This document shows positions 14,105-21,251 of a stretch of 30,334 nt of DNA, in pieces. The stretch is from a virus. The first letter of the stretch is position 1. Every line of letters begins with the position of its first letter. The DNA lies in the IMG/VR virus record IMGVR_UViG_3300047455_000371, positions 1 through 30,334 of that record; one strand, given 5' to 3'. The notes below the pieces were generated by a model. The model searched no databases and was not told the origin of the DNA. It was given only the letters and a program-made list of their open reading frames with translations. The position numbers and the translations under genes were made by a program.

Positions 14105-15297
14105 AAAAACCAAAAAACAAAATTCCATTATTTAAAGTATTTATGTCCCCTAAAGCTGGAGAAGAAGTAACTAAAGTACTTAACAGTGGGTTTATTGGTC
14201 AAGGACCAAAAGTAGAAGAATTTGAAACTGTTTTAAAAGAATATTTTGATCACCCTCATATCCAAACCGTAAACGCTGGGACATCTGCTTTACATATGGC
14301 TTTGCATTTACTTAAAAAACCACAAGAACATATGGAAGATGTATTCCAAGGATTAGCTTGGGTGCAACATAAGTGGCCTGGTTTAGAACCAGGGGATGAA
14401 GTTTTATGTACAGCAATGACTTGTACTGCTTCAAATTGGCCAGTTTTAGCTAATGGTTTAAAAATTAAATGGGTAGATATTAATCCAAAAACACTAAATA
14501 TGGATTTGGATGATTTAGAAAGTAAAATTACTGAAAAAACTAAAGCTATTATGGGTGTTCATTGGGGTGGATATCCTTTAGATTTAGATCGAATTAAAGA
14601 AATACAAAATAATACTCGTAAAAAATTTGGTTGGGCACCTGTTCTAATTGAAGATGGAGCTCATTCATTTGGTTCTAAATATAAAGGAAAATTAATAGGT
14701 ACTAATGGAAATTTAACTATGTTTTCTTTACAGGCAATTAAACATATCACTTCTATAGATGGTGGATTATTATTTAGCCCTCATAAAGAATTACATGATA
14801 GAGGTAAATTAGTTAGATGGTATGGAATTGATAGAGATGGTGATAGAAAAGATTTTAGATGTGAAGCTGATATTGAAGAGTGGGGTTTTAAATTCCATAT
14901 GAATGATGTTTGTGCTACAGTGGGTATTGAAAACTTTAAGTTTATGGAAAATATAATTACTAAACATAAAAACAATGCTGCTTATTATGATAAAAATTTA
15001 AAAGATATAGATGGGGTTACTTTATTAGAACGAAAAGAAGGTCATGATTCTGCTTTTTGGATTTATACTATGCTAGTAGATGACAGGGATGGCTTTTATA
15101 AACATATGGATGAATGTAATATCACAGTATCCCAGGTACATGAAAGAAATGATAAGCATACTTGTACATCTGAGTTTAGAACTGATTTGCCTAATTTAGA
15201 TAAAACCATAGGAAAAGTAGTTAATATTCCTGTTGGTTGGTGGGTAACAAAAGAAGAAAGAGAATATATTGTAGAATGTATTAAAAAAGGATGGTAA
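14101..15297 (+). CDS. DegT/DnrJ/EryC1-type PLP-dependent sugar aminotransferase
   Basis: These enzymes transfer an amino group from glutamate to nucleotide-linked ketosugars. The 398-residue protein has FIGQGPKVEEFE (31-42), NAGTSALHMALHLL (58-71), GDEVLCTAMTCTASNWP, VLIEDGAHSFGSKY (181-194; Asp185 would contact the PLP ring nitrogen) and FSLQAIKHITSIDGG with the probable Schiff-base Lys214. A segment of about 20 residues after residue 73 (EDVFQGLAWVQHKWPGL) appears inserted compared with typical members. As first gene of the insert it starts inside the polymerase stop (ATGA). The substrate sugar cannot be told from sequence. Confidence 0.92.
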   Translation: MKKPKNKIPLFKVFMSPKAGEEVTKVLNSGFIGQGPKVEEFETVLKEYFDHPHIQTVNAGTSALHMALHLLKKPQEHMEDVFQGLAWVQHKWPGLEPGDEVLCTAMTCTASNWPVLANGLKIKWVDINPKTLNMDLDDLESKITEKTKAIMGVHWGGYPLDLDRIKEIQNNTRKKFGWAPVLIEDGAHSFGSKYKGKLIGTNGNLTMFSLQAIKHITSIDGGLLFSPHKELHDRGKLVRWYGIDRDGDRKDFRCEADIEEWGFKFHMNDVCATVGIENFKFMENIITKHKNNAAYYDKNLKDIDGVTLLERKEGHDSAFWIYTMLVDDRDGFYKHMDECNITVSQVHERNDKHTCTSEFRTDLPNLDKTIGKVVNIPVGWWVTKEEREYIVECIKKGW

Positions 15298-15298
15298 G

Positions 15299-16270
15299 TT
15301 GAAGGATTTATTTTTAATAACGGCATATACTCCCGATGATAAAAGAAAAAATTTATTAAGGAATTTTGTATCTTCTATAGATAAAGAATTGTTTGATATT
15401 ATGGTAGTTAGTCATAGTAGTATCCCAGAAGATATTATTAATAATATTAATTATTTTATTTATGATTCAACAAATATTTTACTAACGGGTTTTGAACATA
15501 AGTATGTAATGTTCTATGAAAGTGATAAATTTACAATCCATACTACTGAAAATAGACCTTTTAACCATTTTATAGCTGCCTGGAAATTAGTAACCTTAGG
15601 TTTATCAACTGCAAAAAATGAGGGATATAAAAAAGTCCATTGTATTGAATATGATACAGAATTATTATCTTCGGATGAATTTATAGAAAATTCTAGTCTT
15701 TTAGATAGATATAGTTTAGTATATTATAGTACAAATTATCAACCTTCTATTATTAGTTTTCCTGTATCCTTCCATTTAGACAAAATTAATGAGCAATGGT
15801 TTATATGTGATGAAGAAGATTTAAAAAATCAATTATCAACAAGACATATTAAAACTATTGAAGATCATGAATTAAAAATTTTAGCTAATGAACCCAAAAA
15901 ATTATCAAAATCCCATACCTTATTATCAGGAAAAGATATTAAAATAAACACATATTATTCAGGTGGGGAAGATATATGGGTAACACCAGTTATAGATAAA
16001 AACAATAATTTAGTTGTATTCTCATATAACCCAACTCAACATTTAACTAAAAAAGATATTTTAATTTATAATGTTAAGATTTTAGTAAATGATGAATTTT
16101 ATACTAACTATGATAATAAACTAGGGGGGTGGCATTTAACATTTGTAAAAAACTTTGATGAAGTAAGAAAACTAACTATTATTAGAAATAATAAAAAAAT
16201 AGTTAACTATGATTTTAGTAAAATAGATAAAGAAAAATTTAAACAATTAAATAGGTATGAAATTAAATAA
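15299..16270 (+). CDS. Glycosyltransferase-like protein (GT-A type, tentative)
   Basis: The 323-residue frame opens with TTG at 15299, 1 base after the aminotransferase stop; the next ATG is about 35 codons inside and would remove the first strand, so TTG is preferred. MKDLFLITAYTPDDKRKNLLRNF, with its early strand and turn, is followed by FDIMVVSHS and, near residue 115, KVHCIEYDTELL, which could be a DxD-like metal site. These features resemble GT-A sugar transferases of polysaccharide loci, but the match is weak. It overlaps the GNAT gene by 14 bases. An uncharacterised glycan protein is the fallback. Confidence 0.5.
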   Translation: MKDLFLITAYTPDDKRKNLLRNFVSSIDKELFDIMVVSHSSIPEDIINNINYFIYDSTNILLTGFEHKYVMFYESDKFTIHTTENRPFNHFIAAWKLVTLGLSTAKNEGYKKVHCIEYDTELLSSDEFIENSSLLDRYSLVYYSTNYQPSIISFPVSFHLDKINEQWFICDEEDLKNQLSTRHIKTIEDHELKILANEPKKLSKSHTLLSGKDIKINTYYSGGEDIWVTPVIDKNNNLVVFSYNPTQHLTKKDILIYNVKILVNDEFYTNYDNKLGGWHLTFVKNFDEVRKLTIIRNNKKIVNYDFSKIDKEKFKQLNRYEIK

Positions 16271-16730
16271 ATTAATATTTGAAGATTTAAAAGAAATAAA
16301 AGATATAAGAGACTATTGTCTAGAATATTTAAATGACTCCACTTCTTTTACTTTAGAAGAAACCGAAAATTGGTACAAGAATACAAATCCTGAGTGGTAC
16401 ACAATCAGAGTTCAAGATAGAGATAGAATAGCAGGGTATATTAGAACTTCTAATTATGATATTAAAAATAATTCAATTTATATAGGTTTAGATTTACATC
16501 CTAATTTTAGAGGGTATGGTTATGCATTCCAAGCATATCAAAAAATAATGGAAAAACTTAAAGTTGAAAAAAATATAAGAAGATTTTATTTAGAAGTACA
16601 GGTATCTAATTTTAGAGCTTATAATTTATATAGAAAATTAGGGTTTCAAAATATAGGAATTATACCTGAAAAATTTTATAATAAAAATAAAGGGTTTATA
16701 GACGTAATATTAATGTATAAAAATGCCTAA
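16257..16730 (+). CDS. GNAT-family N-acetyltransferase
   Basis: The 157-residue protein has the GNAT layout: an N-terminal helix, IAGYIRTSNYD, the central strand YIGLDLHPNFRGYGYAFQAY containing the acetyl-CoA loop RGYGYA (85-90), then LEVQVSNFRAYNLYRKLGF and GIIPEKFY. This is the RimJ/RimL-like type often used to acetylate aminosugars, for example after a DegT-type aminotransferase. The order aminotransferase, transferase, acetyltransferase therefore suggests synthesis of an N-acylated aminosugar. It overlaps both neighbours (14 and 8 bases). Confidence 0.88.
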   Translation: MKLNKLIFEDLKEIKDIRDYCLEYLNDSTSFTLEETENWYKNTNPEWYTIRVQDRDRIAGYIRTSNYDIKNNSIYIGLDLHPNFRGYGYAFQAYQKIMEKLKVEKNIRRFYLEVQVSNFRAYNLYRKLGFQNIGIIPEKFYNKNKGFIDVILMYKNA

Positions 16731-17673
16731 AATGACAGAAAAAACCTGTTACATTTCAGTATTTTATTTAGGACACAGAAGAATTTTTCAAAAAGAAATT
16801 GATGAAAAATTTGGATATAGTCTTAATCCTAAAGATAGATTTGAATATTTACATAAACAAATAACTTACTTGTCAAAATTTCAACATAATTTAGATAAAA
16901 TATTTTTTGCATTTAATTTAGACCCAGAACATCTTGCTTATATTGGTACTATTAATGATATGATCCCAAGAAAAATACAAGGCACCCCTACAGAAGTAAT
17001 TTTTAGAGAGAACAAAGGATTTAGTTATGGGGCTTGGAATGATATATTTGAACAAAATAGAAATGATTTTGATTATTTTATATTCAATGAAGATGATTAT
17101 GTATTTGTAAAAGATAACTTTGATAAATATCTAATAAATAAATTCAACTCATACTCGGATGCTGGTTATATATGCCCCTTTGTAAAAGAAAGTATAGGAG
17201 GACACAACTATAAAAAACATACTGCCCATTCAACTGGGATATCTTCTAAAGAAGTTTTAAATAAAATTTGGGACACAAATGGATATTTAATAAGTTATAG
17301 TGGATCTCCAAATTATTATCCTGATGGAGAAGTTCTTCAACTAAATTGGGGTCATATGTTTATACAAAATGGATTTAACATTTATGATATAAGAGATGAT
17401 TTTAGAGTAGCATTTTCTATAACTGAATTATATCTTCCTCATCTTTGGAAATTATGGTGGTGGAATGAAGAAGATTTAATTTTACCTACTAATGCTTTAT
17501 TTTTAAATGACAAAAACCCTAGAACCCATTACCCTTGGTGGTCAGCTTGGGATGTACAATACCAACAAAACTTTAAAAATACTACTTTAAAACAAGCCCA
17601 AGAATTAGAAAAAAACAAACAATCATATCTTTCTTTATTTTTCTTAAAGGAAGAACCTAATCCAACAAAATAA
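16723..17673 (+). CDS. Glycosyltransferase-like protein with NEDD motif
   Basis: The 316-residue protein contains FRENKGFSYGAWNDIFEQ and DFDYFIFNEDDYVFVKDNF, the latter resembling the metal-binding DxD strand of GT-A transferases. Later parts, GGHNYKKHTAHSTGISSKEV and LQLNWGHMFIQNGFNIYDI, are Trp/Tyr-rich as in sugar-binding enzymes. No signal or membrane segment is seen. It overlaps the GNAT by 8 bases. The second ATG, three codons in, is an alternative start. A GT-A type transferase acting on the sugar made by the neighbours is the best reading. Confidence 0.6.
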   Translation: MPKMTEKTCYISVFYLGHRRIFQKEIDEKFGYSLNPKDRFEYLHKQITYLSKFQHNLDKIFFAFNLDPEHLAYIGTINDMIPRKIQGTPTEVIFRENKGFSYGAWNDIFEQNRNDFDYFIFNEDDYVFVKDNFDKYLINKFNSYSDAGYICPFVKESIGGHNYKKHTAHSTGISSKEVLNKIWDTNGYLISYSGSPNYYPDGEVLQLNWGHMFIQNGFNIYDIRDDFRVAFSITELYLPHLWKLWWWNEEDLILPTNALFLNDKNPRTHYPWWSAWDVQYQQNFKNTTLKQAQELEKNKQSYLSLFFLKEEPNPTK

Positions 17674-17675
17674 TT

Positions 17676-17939
17676 ATGGCATTAAAAAAACAATCAATTA
17701 GAAGTAAACATCATATAACAGTAGAGGGTAAAACTGTTTCTAAAGATATCTTAATTACTAGAAGTGAAGACTGGAATGAAGTCCAAGAAAACCTATTTAG
17801 AAAAATGCTTAAACAAGGGGGCACATTTAAAGTTGCAGGAATTAAATATAAAATAGAAATTGAAGAAAGAAATGACCTAGATTCAAATAGACAAGCACCA
17901 ATTAATTTACCACCAATCCCAGGAGAAAGATCATTTTAA
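17676..17939 (+). CDS. Small basic protein of unknown function
   Basis: The 87-residue protein is soluble, with SIRSKHHITVEGKTVSKD, WNEVQENLFRKMLKQGG and a final INLPPIPGERSF. The order of predicted strands and one helix suggests a small alpha/beta domain. It is the only insert gene without an evident sugar link and could be an older phage gene carried along. It is spaced 2 bases from the preceding gene and 1 base from the next. No family recognised. Confidence 0.5.
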   Translation: MALKKQSIRSKHHITVEGKTVSKDILITRSEDWNEVQENLFRKMLKQGGTFKVAGIKYKIEIEERNDLDSNRQAPINLPPIPGERSF

Positions 17940-17940
17940 T

Positions 17941-18318
17941 ATGAAAGTAGAAATATCAAACGGGGAATTATTAGACAAAATTTCAATTTTAGAGATTAAA
18001 TTAGATAAAATTAAAGATAAGGATAAATTAGTAAACATTCAAAAAGAATTTAATGAACTAAATCCTTTATGTAATGAACTGTTTAAAATATATGGCGGTG
18101 AATTACAAGTTCATTATTTAGCTTTAGCTAAGATTAATGGTCAACTTTGGGATATAGAAGATTGGGTAAGGGATTGCGAACATGAAAAGAGATTTGATAA
18201 AGAATTTGTAGAATTAGCTCGTTCTGTGTATATTACCAATGATAAAAGAAGTGAAGTTAAAAAAATTATTAATATAGTAACTAACTCAGGTTTAATAGAA
18301 GAAAAATCATATAAATGA
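17941..18318 (+). CDS. DUF6165-like protein
   Basis: The 125-residue protein begins MKVEISNGELLDKISILEIK and has WDIEDWVRDCE, FVELARSVYITNDKRSEVKK and a final LIEEKSYK. These features match my memory of the DUF6165 family, short helical proteins found in lipopolysaccharide and polysaccharide loci; their function is not known. This supports reading the insert as a glycan module. The stop overlaps the start of the second polymerase part (ATGA). Confidence 0.7.
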   Translation: MKVEISNGELLDKISILEIKLDKIKDKDKLVNIQKEFNELNPLCNELFKIYGGELQVHYLALAKINGQLWDIEDWVRDCEHEKRFDKEFVELARSVYITNDKRSEVKKIINIVTNSGLIEEKSYK

Positions 18319-19250
18319 AACATTTAGAAGAAACACCTTGGTGGATATGTGATACAGGTGATGAAAATTACTGTGCTTATGTTGATACTGATTCTAATTA
18401 CTTTAATGCCGAACCTATATTACTTCATTTATATCCTAATTTTGAGGAATTTACTGATAAAGAAAAGGATGATATTTTAGAAAAAGTAGCTCTTAAATAT
18501 CAAGATGTTATTACTGATCATTATGATATTTTAGCTAAAGAATGTTTTAACGTCCCAGAACATAGACTTGAAATGAAAACTGAATGTGTGATTAGGTCAG
18601 CATATTTTAGGGCAACAAGACGTTATGCGCAATGGATTACTAAACAAGAAGGTATTGAAAAAGAAACTTTAGATATTAAAGGTTTAGAGTTTATGAAAGC
18701 AAATTTCCCACCTATCTTAGGGGAATTTTTTAATGATATACTTCAACAAGTACTTAAAGGTGAAGAAAAATCAAGTATAATTGATCAAATTAAAGTATTT
18801 AAAAAACAAATATTGGGTGGAGAAATACCATTAGCAAAATTAGGTAATCCTACTGCAGTTAAAAAATTACAAAAATATCAAGGTACAAGTGCTAGAGCAG
18901 GTGAAATGTTTACTGAAATACTTAAAGGAGCTCCTGCACCCGTAAGAGCAGCTATTAGATATAATGATTTATTAAAATTATGGAAATTAGATAGAAAACA
19001 CAATTTAATTACAATGGCGGATAAAGTAAAATGGATTTATTGTAAAGATAACCCATATAAAATAGAAGCACTAGCATTTTTTGATTATGATATTCCTGAA
19101 AAAGTGCAAGAATTTTTAGATAGATATGCCGATAGACAAAAAGTCTTTGATTCAATATTATTAAATAAATTAGAGGGATTCTTCAGTGATTTACAATGGT
19201 CATTAGATTTAAATCCTTACACAAATGCATTAAGTTCGTTTGAAATTTAA
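18315..19250 (+). CDS. 43: DNA polymerase family B, C-terminal part (motif C, palm and thumb) of split gp43
   Basis: The 311-residue protein begins shortly before polymerase motif C, CAYVDTDSNYF (DTDS at 24-27), which supplies the catalytic aspartates missing from the gene at 12365. It then follows T4 gp43 order: LEMKTECVIRSAYFRATRRYA (compare the KKRYA region), LDIKGLEFMKANFPPI, AAIRYNDLLKLW and a C-terminal end LSSFEI, where gp43 carries its clamp-binding peptide. With the first part it would form one complete enzyme of 890 residues. It starts with ATGA coupling and lies directly upstream of the clamp gene, as expected for replication genes. Confidence 0.92.
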   Translation: MKHLEETPWWICDTGDENYCAYVDTDSNYFNAEPILLHLYPNFEEFTDKEKDDILEKVALKYQDVITDHYDILAKECFNVPEHRLEMKTECVIRSAYFRATRRYAQWITKQEGIEKETLDIKGLEFMKANFPPILGEFFNDILQQVLKGEEKSSIIDQIKVFKKQILGGEIPLAKLGNPTAVKKLQKYQGTSARAGEMFTEILKGAPAPVRAAIRYNDLLKLWKLDRKHNLITMADKVKWIYCKDNPYKIEALAFFDYDIPEKVQEFLDRYADRQKVFDSILLNKLEGFFSDLQWSLDLNPYTNALSSFEI

Positions 19251-19267
19251 GATAAAATTCGTATATT
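19240..19267 (+). promoter_or_regulatory. Putative promoter, TTG-N15-TTCG-TATATT
   Basis: TTG at 19240-19242 (TTTG with the base before) lies 19 bases before TATATT at 19262-19267, with TTCG directly upstream of the box. It spans the end of the polymerase gene and the gap before the clamp gene. The clamp ATG at 19274 is 6 bases after the box, so the transcript could be leaderless or nearly so. Confidence 0.6.
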
Positions 19268-19273
19268 ACAGTT

Positions 19274-19996
19274 ATGATAAATAAGAGTACACTCACATCA
19301 GTTATTTCCAAATATTACCTAAATGGTTTAAATAATCAGGTAAAATGGAGAATTAAAGATAAACAACTCACTATTTACGCAGGTGAATCAGGTAGAGTAT
19401 GTAAAATAGAACATAATAATTTTCCACTAGAGGATGCTGAATTAGGTGTATTTGATACACATAAATTAAGTAAATTAATATCTATTACTAATGGTGATCT
19501 AATGGTTTCATTAGAAAAAATTAAAGCAGTTTATACTAAAATGCATTTTGCAGATGCCAATTTTGATTTAACTTATTCATTAGCTGATATTCTTATTTTG
19601 GGTAAAAATACATACTATGAAGACCCAGAATCATTTGAAATGGAGCTTGATTTAACTAGGGAAGATATTGATCATTTAATTAAAGCTAAAAGTGCATTAG
19701 CTGATGTAAATAATATGTTAATTACAAGTACAACAGATATGGATGGTACAAATATTTGTGAGTTTATATTTGGTGATAATACGGGATTTTCAAACAAAAT
19801 TACTTATCAAATACAGGGTAGTATAACTAAGAGTGGTATAGAAATACCTTTTGATTCTGATATATTTAAAGATATCCTAAATGCTAATAAAGATATGGAT
19901 AGTGGCACACTAAAACTATCAGAACAAGGAATGTTAAAATTAAACTTTTATTCAGAAGAAGTAAATAGTGAATACTTTATCGCGAGAAATGAGTAA
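19274..19996 (+). CDS. 45: Sliding clamp (T4 gp45-like)
   Basis: The 240-residue protein has the length and texture of T4 gp45 (228), a trimeric ring that holds polymerase on DNA. Features are an N-terminal helix (KSTLTSVISKYYLNGL), a run of strands (KWRIKDKQLTIYAGESGRVC), YSLADILILGKNTYYEDP, the second-domain repeat starting LDLTREDIDHLIKAK and a final EEVNSEYFIARNE. Identity is supported by its place between polymerase and the clamp loader genes. Its own promoter-like element would allow high expression. Confidence 0.85.
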   Translation: MINKSTLTSVISKYYLNGLNNQVKWRIKDKQLTIYAGESGRVCKIEHNNFPLEDAELGVFDTHKLSKLISITNGDLMVSLEKIKAVYTKMHFADANFDLTYSLADILILGKNTYYEDPESFEMELDLTREDIDHLIKAKSALADVNNMLITSTTDMDGTNICEFIFGDNTGFSNKITYQIQGSITKSGIEIPFDSDIFKDILNANKDMDSGTLKLSEQGMLKLNFYSEEVNSEYFIARNE

Positions 19997-20093
19997 TCAC
20001 ATATGTATAATAGAACATAAGATTGCAGCTAGGGCGCGTTGTTATGTTTAAATTAAATTAACCGAGAGCTACGGCCTCACAAAACTAAATGAT
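19997..20093 (+). other. 97-base leader before hsp20
   Basis: This gap is longer than most here and has a GC-richer core around 20022-20040 and 20062-20077. I see no tRNA fold, no ORF worth calling and no strong terminator. ATATGTATAATA at 20001-20012 resembles a -10 region and recurs at 26527-26538, but it has no clear upstream partner. It may hold a promoter and a structured 5' leader of the heat-shock gene. Confidence 0.25.
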
Positions 20094-20510
20094 ATGAGTA
20101 CATTATTCAATGAACGTACACCGTTCGACTTACTATTCCGTAACTTTTTTAAAGCAGACGGATCTTTTCAACCAACAACGTTTGACAACAAACAACCTCA
20201 CCCACTAGATATTTTTTATGACGAAGAAGGGCTTCACTTTGAGATTGCCTGTACTGGTCTAACTAAAAAAGACATTCAACTAGAAATAGATGGGGATCTT
20301 TTAAAAATTATCTATGATAAACCAAAAGAAGAAGAAGATTATTCTGGCTATATCTATAAGGGATTAGCTAAACGATCTTTTAACCTAGGTTATAAAGTAG
20401 CAGCTAAATTTGAACTTGAAAGCTTATCAGCTGAAATGAAGGATGGCTTACTTCATATTTTTATTCCAATTGCCGAATCTAAAAAGCCAAAAACAATTAA
20501 AATTAAGTAA
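20094..20510 (+). CDS. Hsp20/alpha-crystallin small heat-shock protein
   Basis: The 138-residue protein starts with a Phe-rich segment (TPFDLLFRNFFKADGSF) followed by the alpha-crystallin domain: GLHFEIACTGLTKKDIQLEI, GYIYKGLAKRSFNL and DGLLHIFIPIAESKKPKTI, with an IKIK end (the IxI-type tail). It would hold unfolding proteins in a state ready for refolding. T4-like cyanophages also carry Hsp20. With GroES and GroEL 0.4-2.7 kb downstream it makes a phage chaperone group inserted within the replication genes. Confidence 0.93.
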   Translation: MSTLFNERTPFDLLFRNFFKADGSFQPTTFDNKQPHPLDIFYDEEGLHFEIACTGLTKKDIQLEIDGDLLKIIYDKPKEEEDYSGYIYKGLAKRSFNLGYKVAAKFELESLSAEMKDGLLHIFIPIAESKKPKTIKIK

Positions 20511-20528
20511 AAGTTATATTAAAAAAGC

Positions 20529-20557
20529 GTGTCCTAGCGCAATATTGTTCGTATATT
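20529..20557 (+). promoter_or_regulatory. Putative promoter, GTG-N16-TTCG-TATATT
   Basis: GTG at 20529-20531, 20 bases ending in TTCG, then TATATT at 20552-20557. It lies wholly in the 74-base gap after hsp20, 27 bases before the ATG at 20585, and would drive the small gene plus groES and groEL. This is the clearest fully intergenic copy. Confidence 0.65.
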
Positions 20558-20584
20558 CACGTTACACATAAAAATAAAAGTTAT

Positions 20585-20902
20585 ATGACCAAAAAACGAA
20601 AGTCAATACAGACTATTACAGATCCTTTATTAGAACCCTTCTTTATAACTAAAGATGAGTACAGTTATGCTGTAAAAGAAATGGTTAAGTCGGATTCGGA
20701 CCATTTTAGATCTAAAGGTAAAAGTAAAACTTATGAAAAATCACTTTATTATTATCCCTTATTTGAACAAGCAATAGCTAAAATTGCAGAATTAAAATCT
20801 TCAAAAACGGATTTTAATAATTTAAATAAATTTTTAGAAAATTATAAATCAATCAAAAACCAAATAAAAAATTATACTGATGGAATTAGAAGCGCTGTTT
20901 GA
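20585..20902 (+). CDS. Conserved-looking phage protein of unknown function
   Basis: The 105-residue protein is basic and helical: TITDPLLEPFFITKDEYSYA, then DHFRSKGKSKTYEKSLYYYP, then a Lys-rich C-terminal helix. I believe similar short proteins occur near chaperone or replication genes of T4-like marine phages, but I cannot name a family. It is first after the promoter element at 20529-20557 and overlaps groES by 23 bases, implying coupled translation. Confidence 0.6.
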   Translation: MTKKRKSIQTITDPLLEPFFITKDEYSYAVKEMVKSDSDHFRSKGKSKTYEKSLYYYPLFEQAIAKIAELKSSKTDFNNLNKFLENYKSIKNQIKNYTDGIRSAV

Positions 20903-21251
20903 TGCTGTTATCGTAAAACCTATAGAAGTAGAAGAAACTACTTATGGTAATATTATTGTACCTGACTTAGGTAAAGAAAAAAATGAAATGGGTACTGTAG
21001 TAGCAGTAGGCCCAGGAAAACCAACAATTTCTGGTAATTTTATTCCTACTAATTTAAAAGTAGGAGATAGAGTAGTTTTACCTACTATGGGATTTACAAA
21101 ACTTCCATATAATGGAGAAGAGTACTATGTAGGACCAGAAAATCAGGTTTTGGCTAAACTTAAATCACAAGTTGCAATTGAGGAAGCAATAGCAACTACT
21201 AAAGTTACTGAAGAAGAAATTAACCAATTAAAAGATATATCTAATGAGTAA
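20880..21251 (+). CDS. groES: GroES-type co-chaperonin
   Basis: The 123-residue protein shows the GroES fold: ALFDAVIVKPIEVEETTYGN, IIVPDLGKEKNEMGTVVAVG, LKVGDRVVLPTMGF and a final NGEEYYVGPENQVLAKL. The segment TTYGNIIVPDLGKEKNEMG corresponds to the mobile loop that touches GroEL. About 25 extra residues at the C-terminus (IEEAIATTKVTEEEINQLKD) exceed the usual length of about 97. It overlaps groEL by 8 bases. It may adapt the chaperonin to phage proteins, as gp31 does in T4. Confidence 0.9.
   Translation: MELEALFDAVIVKPIEVEETTYGNIIVPDLGKEKNEMGTVVAVGPGKPTISGNFIPTNLKVGDRVVLPTMGFTKLPYNGEEYYVGPENQVLAKLKSQVAIEEAIATTKVTEEEINQLKDISNE

Larger units (their letters stand above)
14099..18323 (+). other. 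Six-gene insert between the two DNA polymerase halves
   Basis: Between the last codons of the first half (TTA GAA at 14093-14098) and the matching codons of the second half (TTA GAA at 18324-18329) lie about 4.2 kb with six genes. TTAGAA at both junctions is in the same codon phase, and rejoining there gives LKLEETPWWICDTG, a smooth reading. Both edges use ATGA overlaps. No homing endonuclease, integrase or transposase motif is visible. The cargo is sugar-related. Confidence 0.75.

Noticed and set aside
14099-18323. Intein or group I intron splitting the polymerase
   Set aside because: The interval holds six separate genes with their own stops and no intein splicing motifs, homing endonuclease motif or intron-like core that I can see.
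19997-20093. tRNA or small RNA gene before hsp20
   Set aside because: No cloverleaf or long stem could be formed by eye; the GC-richer bases alone do not support a call.
20521-20540. Terminator hairpin after hsp20 (GCG...CGC)
   Set aside because: The stem is three base pairs only and is not followed by a T run.
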